A DNA stretch of 64,000 nucleotides from Actinomyces gaoshouyii (GTDB lineage Bacteria > Actinomycetota > Actinomycetes > Actinomycetales > Actinomycetaceae): positions 124,001 through 188,000 of the forward strand of contig NZ_MVIV01000002.1 of NCBI RefSeq assembly GCF_002072175.1, read 5' to 3'. Below the pieces are notes generated by a model. It saw only the letters and a program-made list of their open reading frames with translations. It did no database searches and was not told the origin of the DNA. Of this stretch, positions 52,416 through 61,048 are shown piece by piece (the stretch's first letter is position 1; each line of letters opens with the position of its first letter). Made by a program: the position numbers and the translations under genes.

Positions 52416-53972
52416 GTGACCACCAATCGTCCTGACCAGCCCGATGAGCTCGGTAGCGCCAGCACTCCCGAGCAGGCCATCGAGTCCCTCGATTCGGCCG
52501 GCGAGCCCGTTCCTTCCCTGGAAGCGCCGGCGCCCATCGTCGGCGACGACGGCGAGAGCATCACCACTGGCAGCTCCGCCCTTCCCGACGGGCTGCCCGG
52601 ATCGATCCCCCCGGGTACCGGCGTGGTCCTCGCCGCACGGCGCGGCCAGGAGGCGCGGGACGCCGAGGGGGCTTCTCGCGACGGGGGCATCCAGGACGAT
52701 CGGGGTGACGGTGGGAGCGACGGCGGCGCCGAGCCGACCGCTGCCGTGGCCCCGCCGGACGAGCCCGTCATGACAGGGCCCGAGGCCACCGCCGTCGCGC
52801 AAACGGTCGCGGCCCCTCCTCCGCTTCCCGGCGCCCCCATCCGGCGCCGCAGCCGCCCCCGCGACCCGGATGAGGAACGTGAGTCGACGGCGGTGCGGCG
52901 CCGCTCGCTGTTCTCGCCGATGGTCCCCGTCGGGGACGCCGCGGAGGACGGCTCCCAGGCCCTGAACGACGGTGGGACCGCCACACCCTCCGATGATGCC
53001 GGGATCTCGGGCGCCGCCGTGAGCCCCACCAGCGCCGGCAGTGCGAGCAGCCCCTCCAGCACCACCAGTGCCACCAGTGCGCTCACCGGCGGCTCCGCAC
53101 CCACACCCGGCGACGGCACCCCCTCCCTGCGCGTCGAGGCGGCCAGCGCCCCGGACGGGCCGGAGTCCTCCGGCCCGCACTGGACGAGCAAGTCCAGCTG
53201 GACGCCGGACCCCTCCTCTAGTCCCCTTCCCCCCGCGCCGCCGCTGCCCTCCTCGACGGTCGCGCCGGTGGCCTCGTCCGAGGAGGCCGCCCCGGAATGG
53301 TCCTCCGTCATCGCCCCGGGCGCGTCCGACGACGAGGCCGACAGCGCCTCCGCCTCGCCTGCCGCACCCCCCACCCGGCGCCGTCGTCGCGCGGAGGCCC
53401 GCAAGCCGGCTCCCGTCGATGAGGAGACCGGCGTCGACGACGACGTGCTGCTGGACGGCTCGACCGTCGTCGGCAAGCCCGCCTCTCGCTTCGGTGCGCA
53501 CTGGGCGGGGCTCCTCATCGCCGTCGTCCTGCTGCCGCTGTCCTGGTTCTTCGGGCACACGGCGCGCCACTCCTTCGGGACCACCGCCGCCCGCAACCCC
53601 GAGGGCGCGATGAGCGTCAACGGGGTCATCGTCATCGCCCTGAGCGCCCTCTGCCTGGGCATCGGGCTGTGGATGGCGCGCCGCTCCTCCCTGGGCACGA
53701 TCCTCATGGGCGCTCTCACGGCGCTGGCGGGCATTCCCGGCCTCATCTCCCCCGCCGCCACCCATCGGGTCCTCGAGCAGGCCCTCGGCGCGGCGGCCGA
53801 CCGCACCTCCCTGGGCAAGGACCTCCTGGAGTTCCTGTGGCTCGACCTGTCCCGCGGCACCTTCCTCCTGGTCGGCATCGTGGTGCTCATGGTCGGGATC
53901 GTCTCCCACTCCGCGCGCCGTGCCGGGCGCCGTGAGCAGGAAGTCATCGACCGCGTGCGCAAGGTCTCATGA
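52416..53972 (+). CDS. unknown protein: long disordered region plus C-terminal membrane helices
   Basis: A 518-residue protein. The first 350 residues are low-complexity, rich in Pro, Ser, Ala, Gly, Glu and Asp with a TRRRRRAEARKPA basic patch. The last 150 contain four hydrophobic helices (HWAGLLIAVVLLPLSWFFGH, VNGVIVIALSALCLGIGLWM, GTILMGALTALAGIPGLISP, RGTFLLVGIVVLMVGIVSHS). GAAGAAGGAGG precedes the GTG. No family is recognised. Its stop overlaps the azlC start (ATGA). Confidence 0.7.
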   Translation: MTTNRPDQPDELGSASTPEQAIESLDSAGEPVPSLEAPAPIVGDDGESITTGSSALPDGLPGSIPPGTGVVLAARRGQEARDAEGASRDGGIQDDRGDGGSDGGAEPTAAVAPPDEPVMTGPEATAVAQTVAAPPPLPGAPIRRRSRPRDPDEERESTAVRRRSLFSPMVPVGDAAEDGSQALNDGGTATPSDDAGISGAAVSPTSAGSASSPSSTTSATSALTGGSAPTPGDGTPSLRVEAASAPDGPESSGPHWTSKSSWTPDPSSSPLPPAPPLPSSTVAPVASSEEAAPEWSSVIAPGASDDEADSASASPAAPPTRRRRRAEARKPAPVDEETGVDDDVLLDGSTVVGKPASRFGAHWAGLLIAVVLLPLSWFFGHTARHSFGTTAARNPEGAMSVNGVIVIALSALCLGIGLWMARRSSLGTILMGALTALAGIPGLISPAATHRVLEQALGAAADRTSLGKDLLEFLWLDLSRGTFLLVGIVVLMVGIVSHSARRAGRREQEVIDRVRKVS

Positions 53973-54799
53973 CGGCGCCCGCGCCCGCCGCCATGGCGAG
54001 CGCCAGGGACGCCGCCCGCGATGCGACTCCGATCGTCGTCGGCTATGTGACGCTGGGATTGGCCGCGGGGATGCTGCTGGCGGCCCAGGGCCTGGCCTGG
54101 TGGTGGGCGCCGGTGTGGAGCGTCGTCATCTACTCGGGCACGATGCAGATGCTGCTCGTGCCGCTGGCCGGGGCGGGCGAGCCCCTGGGGGCGATCGCCG
54201 CCTCGACGCTGTTCGTCTCCGGGCGGCATGCCTTCTACGGGCTGGGCTTCCCCCTGGATCGCGTGCGGGGCCGGGCACTGGTGCGCCTGTACGCCGTCCA
54301 CGCGATCACCGATGAGGTCTACGCACTGCTGTCCGCCAAGGACCGCCACGCGATGACGAGCCGGTACGTGCTCACCGTGGAGGTCATCAGCCACTCCGCC
54401 TGGGTCTCGGGCGCGACGGCGGGGGCGCTGGCCGGGCAATGGCTGGCGGACGCTTTCGGCGAGAGGATCAGCCTGCTGGGCTTCGTGCTCACCGCGCTGT
54501 TCGTCGTGCTCGCCATCGAGAACTGGCGCGCCCACCCCGATACCGCCGCCCTGTGCGTCGGGATCATGGCGGGGGCGGTGGGCCTGACCATGGGCGGTTC
54601 GGCGGCACTGCTGAGCGCACTGGGAGCACTGGCCCTCGGGCTCATCGGGTTGTACGCCGTGCGTCACCGTCGTGCGCTCGGCGCCGAGGGCGCCGGTGAC
54701 CGGGGCCTCGGGCGCGTCGGCGCGGGCCGGGCCGGCCTGGAGGCGGCCGATCGGGACGCGGCGGACCCGGGTACGGCGGGCCCGGAAGGAGGCGAGTGA
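53969..54799 (+). CDS. azlC: AzlC-family branched-chain amino acid exporter, large subunit
   Basis: A 276-residue membrane protein. The N-terminal PIVVGYVTLGLAAGMLLAAQ, the conserved IYSGTMQMLLVPL and FVSGRHAFYGLGFP, and the TDEVYALL motif are AzlC hallmarks. Exports branched-chain amino acids in partnership with AzlD. The C-terminal 45 residues after LYAVRHRRALG are hydrophilic and not conserved. The stop overlaps the azlD start. Confidence 0.92.
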   Translation: MTAPAPAAMASARDAARDATPIVVGYVTLGLAAGMLLAAQGLAWWWAPVWSVVIYSGTMQMLLVPLAGAGEPLGAIAASTLFVSGRHAFYGLGFPLDRVRGRALVRLYAVHAITDEVYALLSAKDRHAMTSRYVLTVEVISHSAWVSGATAGALAGQWLADAFGERISLLGFVLTALFVVLAIENWRAHPDTAALCVGIMAGAVGLTMGGSAALLSALGALALGLIGLYAVRHRRALGAEGAGDRGLGRVGAGRAGLEAADRDAADPGTAGPEGGE

Positions 54800-55122
54800 T
54801 GCCGCTGTCGAATCCCGGGATCGCGTTCGCCGTCGTCGTGGTGGCCGTGATCACCCTGGCCTGCCGCCTCGCTCCCTTCGCGCTGCTGCGCGGGAGGCGC
54901 TCGCCACTGCTGGCCTTCCTCGCCGACGCCATGCCGCTGGGCGTCATGATCGTCCTGGCGGCCTACACGCTCGACGGCGTGAGCTTGGCCCCGGCGTCCT
55001 GGCTTCCCGCCGTCGCCGGCATCGCGGCGACGGCCGGGCTGCACCTGTGGCGCCGCTCGATCGGGCTGTCGCTCATCGGCGGAACGGCCGTGTACGTGGC
55101 GGCGAGCCTGGCCATGGCGTAG
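54799..55122 (+). CDS. azlD: AzlD-family branched-chain amino acid exporter, small subunit
   Basis: A 107-residue membrane protein with four hydrophobic helices, starting VVVVAVITLACRLAPFALLR and with DAMPLGVMIVLAAYTLDGVS, typical of AzlD. ATG 54799 is preferred over GTG 54796, since AGGAGG is then six bases away. TGATG overlap with azlC. Confidence 0.9.
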   Translation: MPLSNPGIAFAVVVVAVITLACRLAPFALLRGRRSPLLAFLADAMPLGVMIVLAAYTLDGVSLAPASWLPAVAGIAATAGLHLWRRSIGLSLIGGTAVYVAASLAMA

Positions 55123-55126
55123 GGCC

Positions 55127-56023
55127 TCAGGCGGCCGGGGCGATCTCCGCCAGGAAGGGCAGGATCGCCTCGACGAGCTCGTCAGGGGCCTCCTCGGCCG
55201 GGAAGTGGCCGACGCCGCGCAGCACCGCTTTGCGCATGAGCCCCGAGACGTGGTGGGTGTCCCGGGCGTGGGCCTGGGCGGGTTGGACCGGGTCGCTCTC
55301 CCCCTGGATGGACAGCACGGGCACGGCGATCGGGGCGGCCAGGGCGCTCATCTCGGCGCGGTGCAGCCGACTGCGCTTGACGGTCTCGATGGGGCCGCGC
55401 GCGGCCCCGGGCCGGGCGAGCAGATCGGCGTAGTAGTCGCAGGAGGCCAGGACGCGGTCCACCCGGCCATGGCCGACCAAGGAGCGCAGGACCCGCTCCA
55501 TGCCCCGGTGCGTCGTGAGGGTGCGCTCGGGCAGCGCGGGGATGCGCAGGGACAGGTGCTGCAGGGCGGTGCCGGAGAAGAAGGCCCGGCCGCGCAGGGA
55601 GCGCACCGCCACCGGGTGCGGCGCGGCGACGGGCACGATCCCGGCGACGAGGTCGGGGCGCATCCCGGCCATGACCCAGGCGACCTGCCCGCCCAGGCCG
55701 GCGCCGACGACGACGGCCCGCTCGTGGCCGAGGGCCGCGACGACGCGCACGGCGTCGTCGGCGAGGGTGTGCAGATCGTAGCCGGAGGGAGGGCGGTCCG
55801 AGCCTCCGAATCCGCGCAGGTCCAGGGCGGCGACGCGGTGCCCGGCCTCGGCGAGGCGCGGGATGACGTGGCGCCAGGCCCACCAGCACTCCGGGAAGGG
55901 GTGAAGGAGGAGGACGAGCGAGTCGGAGCCCTCCGGCCCGGCCAGAGCGGCGTGGAAGCGGGTCCCGCCGGCGGTGAGGTCGCGGTGGGCCCACGGACCG
56001 GGGCGAGTGATGGCGACTGGCAT
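55127..56023 (-). CDS. alpha/beta hydrolase-fold protein, nucleophile apparently missing
   Basis: A 298-residue protein of the epoxide hydrolase-like branch: LVLLLHPFPECWWAWRHVIP (HGxP-like oxyanion region), ALDLRGFGGSDRPPSGYD, a cap domain, VLSIQGESDPVQPAQA and the His in LRGVGHFPAEEAPDEL. The nucleophile elbow, usually GHDWGG or GHSWGG, reads VVVGAGLGGQVAWVM, so the catalytic Asp/Ser position is Gly. It may be a pseudo-enzyme or use another residue. It lies in the nth-crp neighbourhood, as a related hydrolase gene does in mycobacteria. Confidence 0.85.
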   Translation of the reverse strand: MPVAITRPGPWAHRDLTAGGTRFHAALAGPEGSDSLVLLLHPFPECWWAWRHVIPRLAEAGHRVAALDLRGFGGSDRPPSGYDLHTLADDAVRVVAALGHERAVVVGAGLGGQVAWVMAGMRPDLVAGIVPVAAPHPVAVRSLRGRAFFSGTALQHLSLRIPALPERTLTTHRGMERVLRSLVGHGRVDRVLASCDYYADLLARPGAARGPIETVKRSRLHRAEMSALAAPIAVPVLSIQGESDPVQPAQAHARDTHHVSGLMRKAVLRGVGHFPAEEAPDELVEAILPFLAEIAPAA

Positions 56024-56067
56024 GCCCCCACTCTATCGGCGCCCCGCCACCCCTCCCATCGCCTCCC

Positions 56068-56089
56068 CCTATTTTCGACCGGTCTCGGC
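56068..56089. repeat. GAGACCGGTC-family repeat, outer-arm fragment
   Basis: CCTATTTTCGACCGGTCTCGGC matches the right outer arm of the 28193-28268 palindrome; nothing of the core remains. It lies between nth and the hydrolase gene, upstream of the latter. Confidence 0.8.
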
Positions 56090-56129
56090 AATAGGTATGA
56101 GTGATGGAAGATCATGGAGCAGCGCGCCG

Positions 56130-56771
56130 CTACACCCCGACGCGGGGGCAGAGGGCCTCAGCCACCAGTGCGCAGTCCCCGCAGCGCGGCGAGCGGGCGC
56201 GGCACACGGCCCGGCCGTGCTCGATGAGCCGGTGGCAGCCATCGGTCCAGCGCTCCGGCTCCCACAGCGCCGCGATGTCGCGCTCGACCCGCAACGGGTC
56301 GGCCCACTCGGTCCACCCCAGGCGCCGCGCCAGCCGACCCACATGGGTGTCCACCGTAATCGCGGGGATGCCGAAGGCGTTGCCGAGCACCACGTGCGCG
56401 GTCTTGCGGCCCACCCCCGGCAACGAGGTGAGCGCCTTGCGATCAGGCGGGACGACGCCGTCGAAGCGCTCCATCAGCCCCTGCCCCAGGCCGATGAGCC
56501 GTGCTGCCCGGGTTCGCTGCATCCCCAGGGGGCGGATGATCTCCTCCAGCGCCTCCGGATCAGCGCCCGCCAGCGCGACGGCGTCGGGGAAGCGCGCGAA
56601 GAGCTCCGGGGTCACCGTATTGACCCGCGCATCCGTGGTCTGCGCCGACAGGACCGTGGCCACCAGCAGTTGATAGGGCCCATCATGGTCCAGCGCACAA
56701 TGCGCGCCCGGGTAGAGCACCGCGAGCTCGTCATCAACGGCCCGAGCCCGCACCGCAAGCGATTCCCTCAT
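56130..56771 (-). CDS. nth: endonuclease III (DNA glycosylase/AP lyase)
   Basis: Removes oxidised pyrimidines in base-excision repair. It has 213 residues. VATVLSAQTTDARVNTVTPE, the helix-hairpin-helix LPGVGRKTAHVVLGNAFG with the catalytic Lys, and ITVDTHVGRLARRLGW with the catalytic Asp are present. The iron-sulfur cysteines are spaced C-x6-C-x2-C-x7-C instead of the usual x5 at the last step. The ATG at 56771 has GGAGG five bases before it; earlier in-frame starts exist at 56795 (ATG) and 56810 (TTG). Divergent from crp. Confidence 0.95.
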   Translation of the reverse strand: MRESLAVRARAVDDELAVLYPGAHCALDHDGPYQLLVATVLSAQTTDARVNTVTPELFARFPDAVALAGADPEALEEIIRPLGMQRTRAARLIGLGQGLMERFDGVVPPDRKALTSLPGVGRKTAHVVLGNAFGIPAITVDTHVGRLARRLGWTEWADPLRVERDIAALWEPERWTDGCHRLIEHGRAVCRARSPRCGDCALVAEALCPRVGV

Positions 56772-56969
56772 CCATCCCTCCGCATCGAGCGCCATTGCAT
56801 CGGTCGCCAACTGTTGCGAGACTACAACCCGCGACCGCGTGCCTCATATCACAAGGCATGGCAGGATAGGCGCCAGCGCTCGCCCAGTTGCCTCCGGGAG
56901 CCCCCGGCAGCGATTCGGACGCCGTTGCGAGCCCGAGTACCACCGCACCGATAGCACCGGAGGAGCTTC

Positions 56970-57647
56970 GTGGAAGACAGCATGATTTCCAGGATCCCAC
57001 TTTTCGAGGGCATCAACCAGGAGGAGCAGGAGGAACTGCGGGCCATGATGGCGCAGACCACTCTGCGCCGCGGCGAGACCCTCTTCAACGAGGGCGACCC
57101 CGGTGACCGGCTCTACATCCTGCTCAGCGGGAAGATCAAGCTCGGCCACGCCTCAATGGACGGGCGCGAGAACCTCCTGGCCGTCCTCGGCCCCGGCGAA
57201 GTCGTCGGCGAGCTCACCCTGTTCGACCCGGGCCCTCGCTCCACCACGGCCACCGCCGTTGCCCCCACCGAGCTGCTGGCCCTGGAGCACAACCAGCTCA
57301 TGAGCTTCATCGAGACCCACCCGGCCCTGGCCAAGGACATGCTGCGGGCGCTCGCCCAGCGCCTGCGCCGCACGAACGTCGCCCTGGCGGACCTCGTCTT
57401 CTCCGATGTGCCCGGGCGCGTGGCCAAGGCCCTCCTCGACCTCGCCGACCGCTTCGGCTCGGCCACCGACGACGGCGTGCACGTCCCGCACGACCTCACC
57501 CAGGAGGAGCTCGCCCAGTTGGTCGGCGCCTCCCGCGAGACCGTCAACAAGTCGTTGGCCGAGTTCGTCTCGCGCGGCTGGATCCGCCTGGAGGGCCGGG
57601 CCGTCACGCTGCTCGACGTCGACCGCCTGCGCCGCCGCGCCCGCTGA
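56970..57647 (+). CDS. crp: Crp/GlxR-type cyclic-nucleotide-responsive global regulator
   Basis: A 225-residue regulator. The cyclic-nucleotide pocket contains GDRLYILLSGKIKLG and LAVLGPGEVVGELTLFDPGP with RSTTATA, matching Crp of mycobacteria and GlxR of corynebacteria. The winged helix contains LTQEELAQLVGASRETVNKS and LAEFVSRGWIRLEG. GTG start with GGAGGAG seven bases upstream. The divergent nth gene is conserved in position across actinobacteria. A perfect 14-bp hairpin follows. Confidence 0.96.
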   Translation: MEDSMISRIPLFEGINQEEQEELRAMMAQTTLRRGETLFNEGDPGDRLYILLSGKIKLGHASMDGRENLLAVLGPGEVVGELTLFDPGPRSTTATAVAPTELLALEHNQLMSFIETHPALAKDMLRALAQRLRRTNVALADLVFSDVPGRVAKALLDLADRFGSATDDGVHVPHDLTQEELAQLVGASRETVNKSLAEFVSRGWIRLEGRAVTLLDVDRLRRRAR

Positions 57648-57705
57648 GGCCCCGCCGCGCCCACTCGTGCGGGCCCGCACATTCGCGCGCATCAACCACG
57701 ACGAA

Positions 57706-57746
57706 CGGCCGAGGGGCCGGCTCTCCACGAGTCGGCCCCTCGGCCG
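57706..57746 (+). terminator. terminator hairpin after crp
   Basis: CGGCCGAGGGGCCG and CGGCCCCTCGGCCG form a perfect 14-bp stem with a 13-base loop, 58 bases past the crp stop, between convergent genes. Confidence 0.75.
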
Positions 57747-57827
57747 CGAATCCGTCCGGCGTCGGCGCGCCTGGTGGCTCGGGCGTCGCCCCCTCGACGC
57801 CCCCGGGCACCGAGGCGCCTCGTCGGT

Positions 57828-57986
57828 TCAGGCGCGGGGGCGCTTCATGTAGGCGACCAGGTTCTCCGAGCCGGTGGGGCCGGGGATGACCTGCACGAGC
57901 TCCCAGCCGTCAGCGCCCCACTGGTCGAGGATCGCCTTGGTGGCATGGGTGAGCAGGGGGACGGTGGCGTATTCCCAAGTAGTCAT
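57828..57986 (-). CDS. DUF4177 small protein
   Basis: A 52-residue protein (MTTWEYATVPLLTHATKAIL then DQWGADGWELVQVIPG). This short DUF4177 protein is conserved between crp and whiB4 in many actinobacteria. The function is unknown. The start at 57986 is set by the conserved N-terminus; the frame is open further upstream. Confidence 0.88.
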   Translation of the reverse strand: MTTWEYATVPLLTHATKAILDQWGADGWELVQVIPGPTGSENLVAYMKRPRA

Positions 57987-58041
57987 ACCGCCAAGCCTAC
58001 GAGCTGGCGAGACGGCCGGGAAGCGGCGGCCGACGGGGCAC

Positions 58042-58368
58042 TCAGCGCACTCGCGCCAGGATCCTGGGGGCACGACGGGCGTGGATCTCAGCGACGAGCT
58101 CGTCGTCCTCCCGGCGCAGCCACTCGCCCCAGTCCTCGACCTCGGGGAAGCGCCGCAGCAGGGCGCGCCTCTCACGCTCGGTCAGACCGCCCCACACCCC
58201 GAAAGACGACTCGGAGTCGAGGGCCTCAGCCAGGCACTCCATCCTCACAGGGCAGGTGAAGCACAGGGTCCGCGCGTCACGCTGCTCCGCGCCCTTGCCG
58301 AAGAGCTGGTCAGGCTCCGCATCCGCGCAGGCCGCGCGCGCCGCCCAGGTCTGGTCGATCATCCTCAT
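58042..58368 (-). CDS. whiB4: WhiB-family iron-sulfur regulator, WhiB4-like
   Basis: A 108-residue redox-sensing regulator. Four cluster-ligand cysteines are C14, C36, C39 and C45 (ACADAEPDQLF; TLCFTCPVRMEC), followed by the GVWGGLTERERR beta-turn at residues 57-68 and a basic C-terminus. The ATG at 58368 has GGAG five bases before it; in-frame ATGs at 58395 and 58443 would extend it. The whiB4-ponA2-metallophosphoesterase order matches M. tuberculosis Rv3681c-Rv3683, which is why the WhiB4 name is given. Divergent from ponA2. Confidence 0.88.
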   Translation of the reverse strand: MRMIDQTWAARAACADAEPDQLFGKGAEQRDARTLCFTCPVRMECLAEALDSESSFGVWGGLTERERRALLRRFPEVEDWGEWLRREDDELVAEIHARRAPRILARVR

Positions 58369-58638
58369 CCCATCTCCAGCGGTCAGGTCCAGCATCGTTG
58401 TCAGACCCGTCACATACCCCGACGGTAAGGCAGTCGAGCCCATTCCACCAAATCCTCTCCGACCCGCGCCGTCGTGCAAGCCCGGCTGGAAAACGGCCGA
58501 TAGCCGCCTGGGTGCGACCTGGACAGGAGGCGCCGTCGCGGAGCCGGTCATCCAACACTCGGACAGGAGCCGGGGCGCCGGGTGCGACCCGTACCACCCA
58601 CCCCTGCATCGAGTCCGCCGACCACGTAGTCTGGGGGC

Positions 58639-61011
58639 ATGTCGAAGACCTCTGCGCGTACCCTCGACTCACAGCAGCTCCTGTCTGCGCTCCTCGCCTT
58701 CATCGTCATGTCCACCGTCGGCGGCCTGCTCGCCGCGGGCTTCGCCGTGCCCTTCGTGGGGGCGGCGAGCGTGATCTCGAAGGCGTCCCTGGAGTTCTTC
58801 GAGGACCTGCCCGATGACTTCAAGGTGCTCGAACCGAGCCAGGTCTCGGTCCTGCGCTCCTCCGACGGCACTGAGATCGCCCAGTTCTACGCCGAGAACA
58901 GGATCGTCGTGCCGCTGAGCGATATCAGCAAGAACGTGCAGAACGCCGTCATCGCCGTCGAGGACCAGCGCTTCTACCAGCACAAGGGCGTCGACCCCAC
59001 CGGAATGCTGCGCGCGCTGGCCTCCAACGCGGCAGGCGCCGATCGCCAGGGCGCCTCCACCCTCACCCAGCAGTACGTGCGCAACGTCCTCGTGGAGGCC
59101 GGTATCCGCAGCGGCGATCCCACGAAGATCCGCGCGGCCACCGAGACGACGACGGCGCGCAAGCTCCGGGAGATCAAGTACGCCCTGACCCTGGAGAAAA
59201 CCCTGCCCGACGCCAAGAACCAGATCCTGGAGGGGTACCTCAACATCGCCGCCTTCAGCCCCTCCACCTATGGGGTGGAGGCCAGCGCGCAGCACTACTT
59301 CAGTCATTCGGCCAAGGAGATGAGCATCCCCGAGGCGGCACTGCTGGCCGGCCTGACCAACGCGCCGGGCGCCTATGACCCGGTGACCTATCCCGATCTG
59401 GCCAAGGACCGCATGGACTGGGTCCTCCAGAAGATGCTGGAGAACGAGTTCATCGACCAGGCCCAGTACGACCAGGCAGTGGCGACCCAGATCAGCGACA
59501 TCCTCCACGTCACCAACCAGGTCGGCGGATGCGCCTCGGCGGGGTCCGCGGCCTACTTCTGCGACTACGTCGTCGGCGAGATCCAGAACTCCGAGCTCTT
59601 CGGCAAGACGGCCACCGAGCGCAACCAGCTGCTGCTGCGCGGGGGCCTGCAGATCACCACCACCCTGGATATGAACAAGCAGAAGGCCGCGGACGACACG
59701 ATCGCCAACTACGTCCCCGTCGGCGATCCCTCGAACGTCAAGGGAGCCATCGTCGCCGTCGAGCCCGGAACGGGCAAGATCCAGGCGATGGCCCAGAACA
59801 CCACCTATGGGACGGACAGCAACGACTCCTCGGTCACCCAGATCTCCTTCTCCGCTGATTCCAAGCACGGCGGCATCGAGAACAACGGCTTCCAGCCGGG
59901 ATCCTCGTTCAAGCCATTCGTACTCGCCCAGTGGTACCAGATGGGCCGATCCGGGTACGAGACGATGAACACCGATCCCACCACCTTCCCGGCCGGCAAC
60001 TGGAACATCTCCTGCAGCGATGACTCCTACGTGGAGCAGTGGAAGGTCGGCAACGCCAACCCGGGCGAGGGGGGCTCGCACTCAGTGCTGCAGTCCACGG
60101 CCATGTCGATCAACGTCGCCTACGCCAAGATGATCCAGCAGATGGACATCTGCGCGGTGACGGACCTGGCCGCCAAGATGGGCGTGACCAAGGCCGATGG
60201 CAACCCGATCGACCCCCGGCCCTCGATCACTCTGGGCACCATGAACGTCCCCCCGCTCAACATGGCCAACGCCTACGCGACCTTCGCGGCGCATGGCGTC
60301 TACTGCAAGCCGATCGCCATCAACAAGGTGACGGACCACAGCGGAACCGAGATGGCCGTGCCGAGCGCGGACTGCTCGCAGGTGATGGACCAGACCGCTG
60401 CGGACAGGGTCGCCCTGACCCTCACGCATGTCCTCGGAGGCCAGGGAACCGCGAAGAACTACGCCCTGGCGGGGCGGCAGGCCGCGGGGAAGACGGGCAC
60501 CACGGAGGAGATGGACAACGCCTGGTTCGTGGGCTTCACCCCGCAACTGTCCTCCGCCGTGTGGATGGGCCACTCCGAGGGCACCAAGGCGATGAATGGC
60601 CAGTACATCGGCGGGCGCTACTACGCCACCATGTACGGCTCGGACGCTCCCGCGCCCATGTGGAAGCAGTTCATGGACACCTCTCTGGCGGGGACGGGGG
60701 CGGAGCCCTTCACCCAGGTGAGCCTGGGCGCGGCTCAGCCCGCGCAGCCGTCGGGCGGCAACGCGAGGCGGGCGTCCGGCCAGGTCCCCGCCCTTCCGGG
60801 CGACGCCGGGGTCCAGGCGGGCGCGCAGGCGGCTCAGGCAGCGCCGGCGGACCAGTCCGGGGCAGTCGCGCAGGCTGACGCCGTGCTCCCGGCCGGGCAG
60901 GTCCCGGGCTCCGCGCCCACGGCGGCCGGCCGCCAGGAGTTCACGTCCAACCTGAGCTCCTCCGGCTCCGGGGGCGCCGCGGCGACCGGCCCGGCCGGCG
61001 GCAACGGCTGA
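58639..61011 (+). CDS. ponA2: bifunctional penicillin-binding protein 1 (class A)
   Basis: A 790-residue membrane enzyme that polymerises and cross-links peptidoglycan. The transmembrane helix is LLSALLAFIVMSTVGGLLAA. The glycosyltransferase domain has VIAVEDQRFYQHKGVDPTGM with catalytic Glu108 and GASTLTQQYVRN. The transpeptidase domain has the SxxK motif at Ser422-Lys425 (FQPGSSFKPFV), SxN in TAMSINVAYAKM, and KTGT at Lys618. A C-terminal Pro/Ala/Gln-rich tail of about 100 residues follows; no PASTA domain is seen. Its position next to whiB4 and the phosphoesterase gene supports PonA2. Confidence 0.95.
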   Translation: MSKTSARTLDSQQLLSALLAFIVMSTVGGLLAAGFAVPFVGAASVISKASLEFFEDLPDDFKVLEPSQVSVLRSSDGTEIAQFYAENRIVVPLSDISKNVQNAVIAVEDQRFYQHKGVDPTGMLRALASNAAGADRQGASTLTQQYVRNVLVEAGIRSGDPTKIRAATETTTARKLREIKYALTLEKTLPDAKNQILEGYLNIAAFSPSTYGVEASAQHYFSHSAKEMSIPEAALLAGLTNAPGAYDPVTYPDLAKDRMDWVLQKMLENEFIDQAQYDQAVATQISDILHVTNQVGGCASAGSAAYFCDYVVGEIQNSELFGKTATERNQLLLRGGLQITTTLDMNKQKAADDTIANYVPVGDPSNVKGAIVAVEPGTGKIQAMAQNTTYGTDSNDSSVTQISFSADSKHGGIENNGFQPGSSFKPFVLAQWYQMGRSGYETMNTDPTTFPAGNWNISCSDDSYVEQWKVGNANPGEGGSHSVLQSTAMSINVAYAKMIQQMDICAVTDLAAKMGVTKADGNPIDPRPSITLGTMNVPPLNMANAYATFAAHGVYCKPIAINKVTDHSGTEMAVPSADCSQVMDQTAADRVALTLTHVLGGQGTAKNYALAGRQAAGKTGTTEEMDNAWFVGFTPQLSSAVWMGHSEGTKAMNGQYIGGRYYATMYGSDAPAPMWKQFMDTSLAGTGAEPFTQVSLGAAQPAQPSGGNARRASGQVPALPGDAGVQAGAQAAQAAPADQSGAVAQADAVLPAGQVPGSAPTAAGRQEFTSNLSSSGSGGAAATGPAGGNG

Positions 61012-61048
61012 CCACTGGCGAGCACTCACGATCCTGGGGCCCTTCGAC

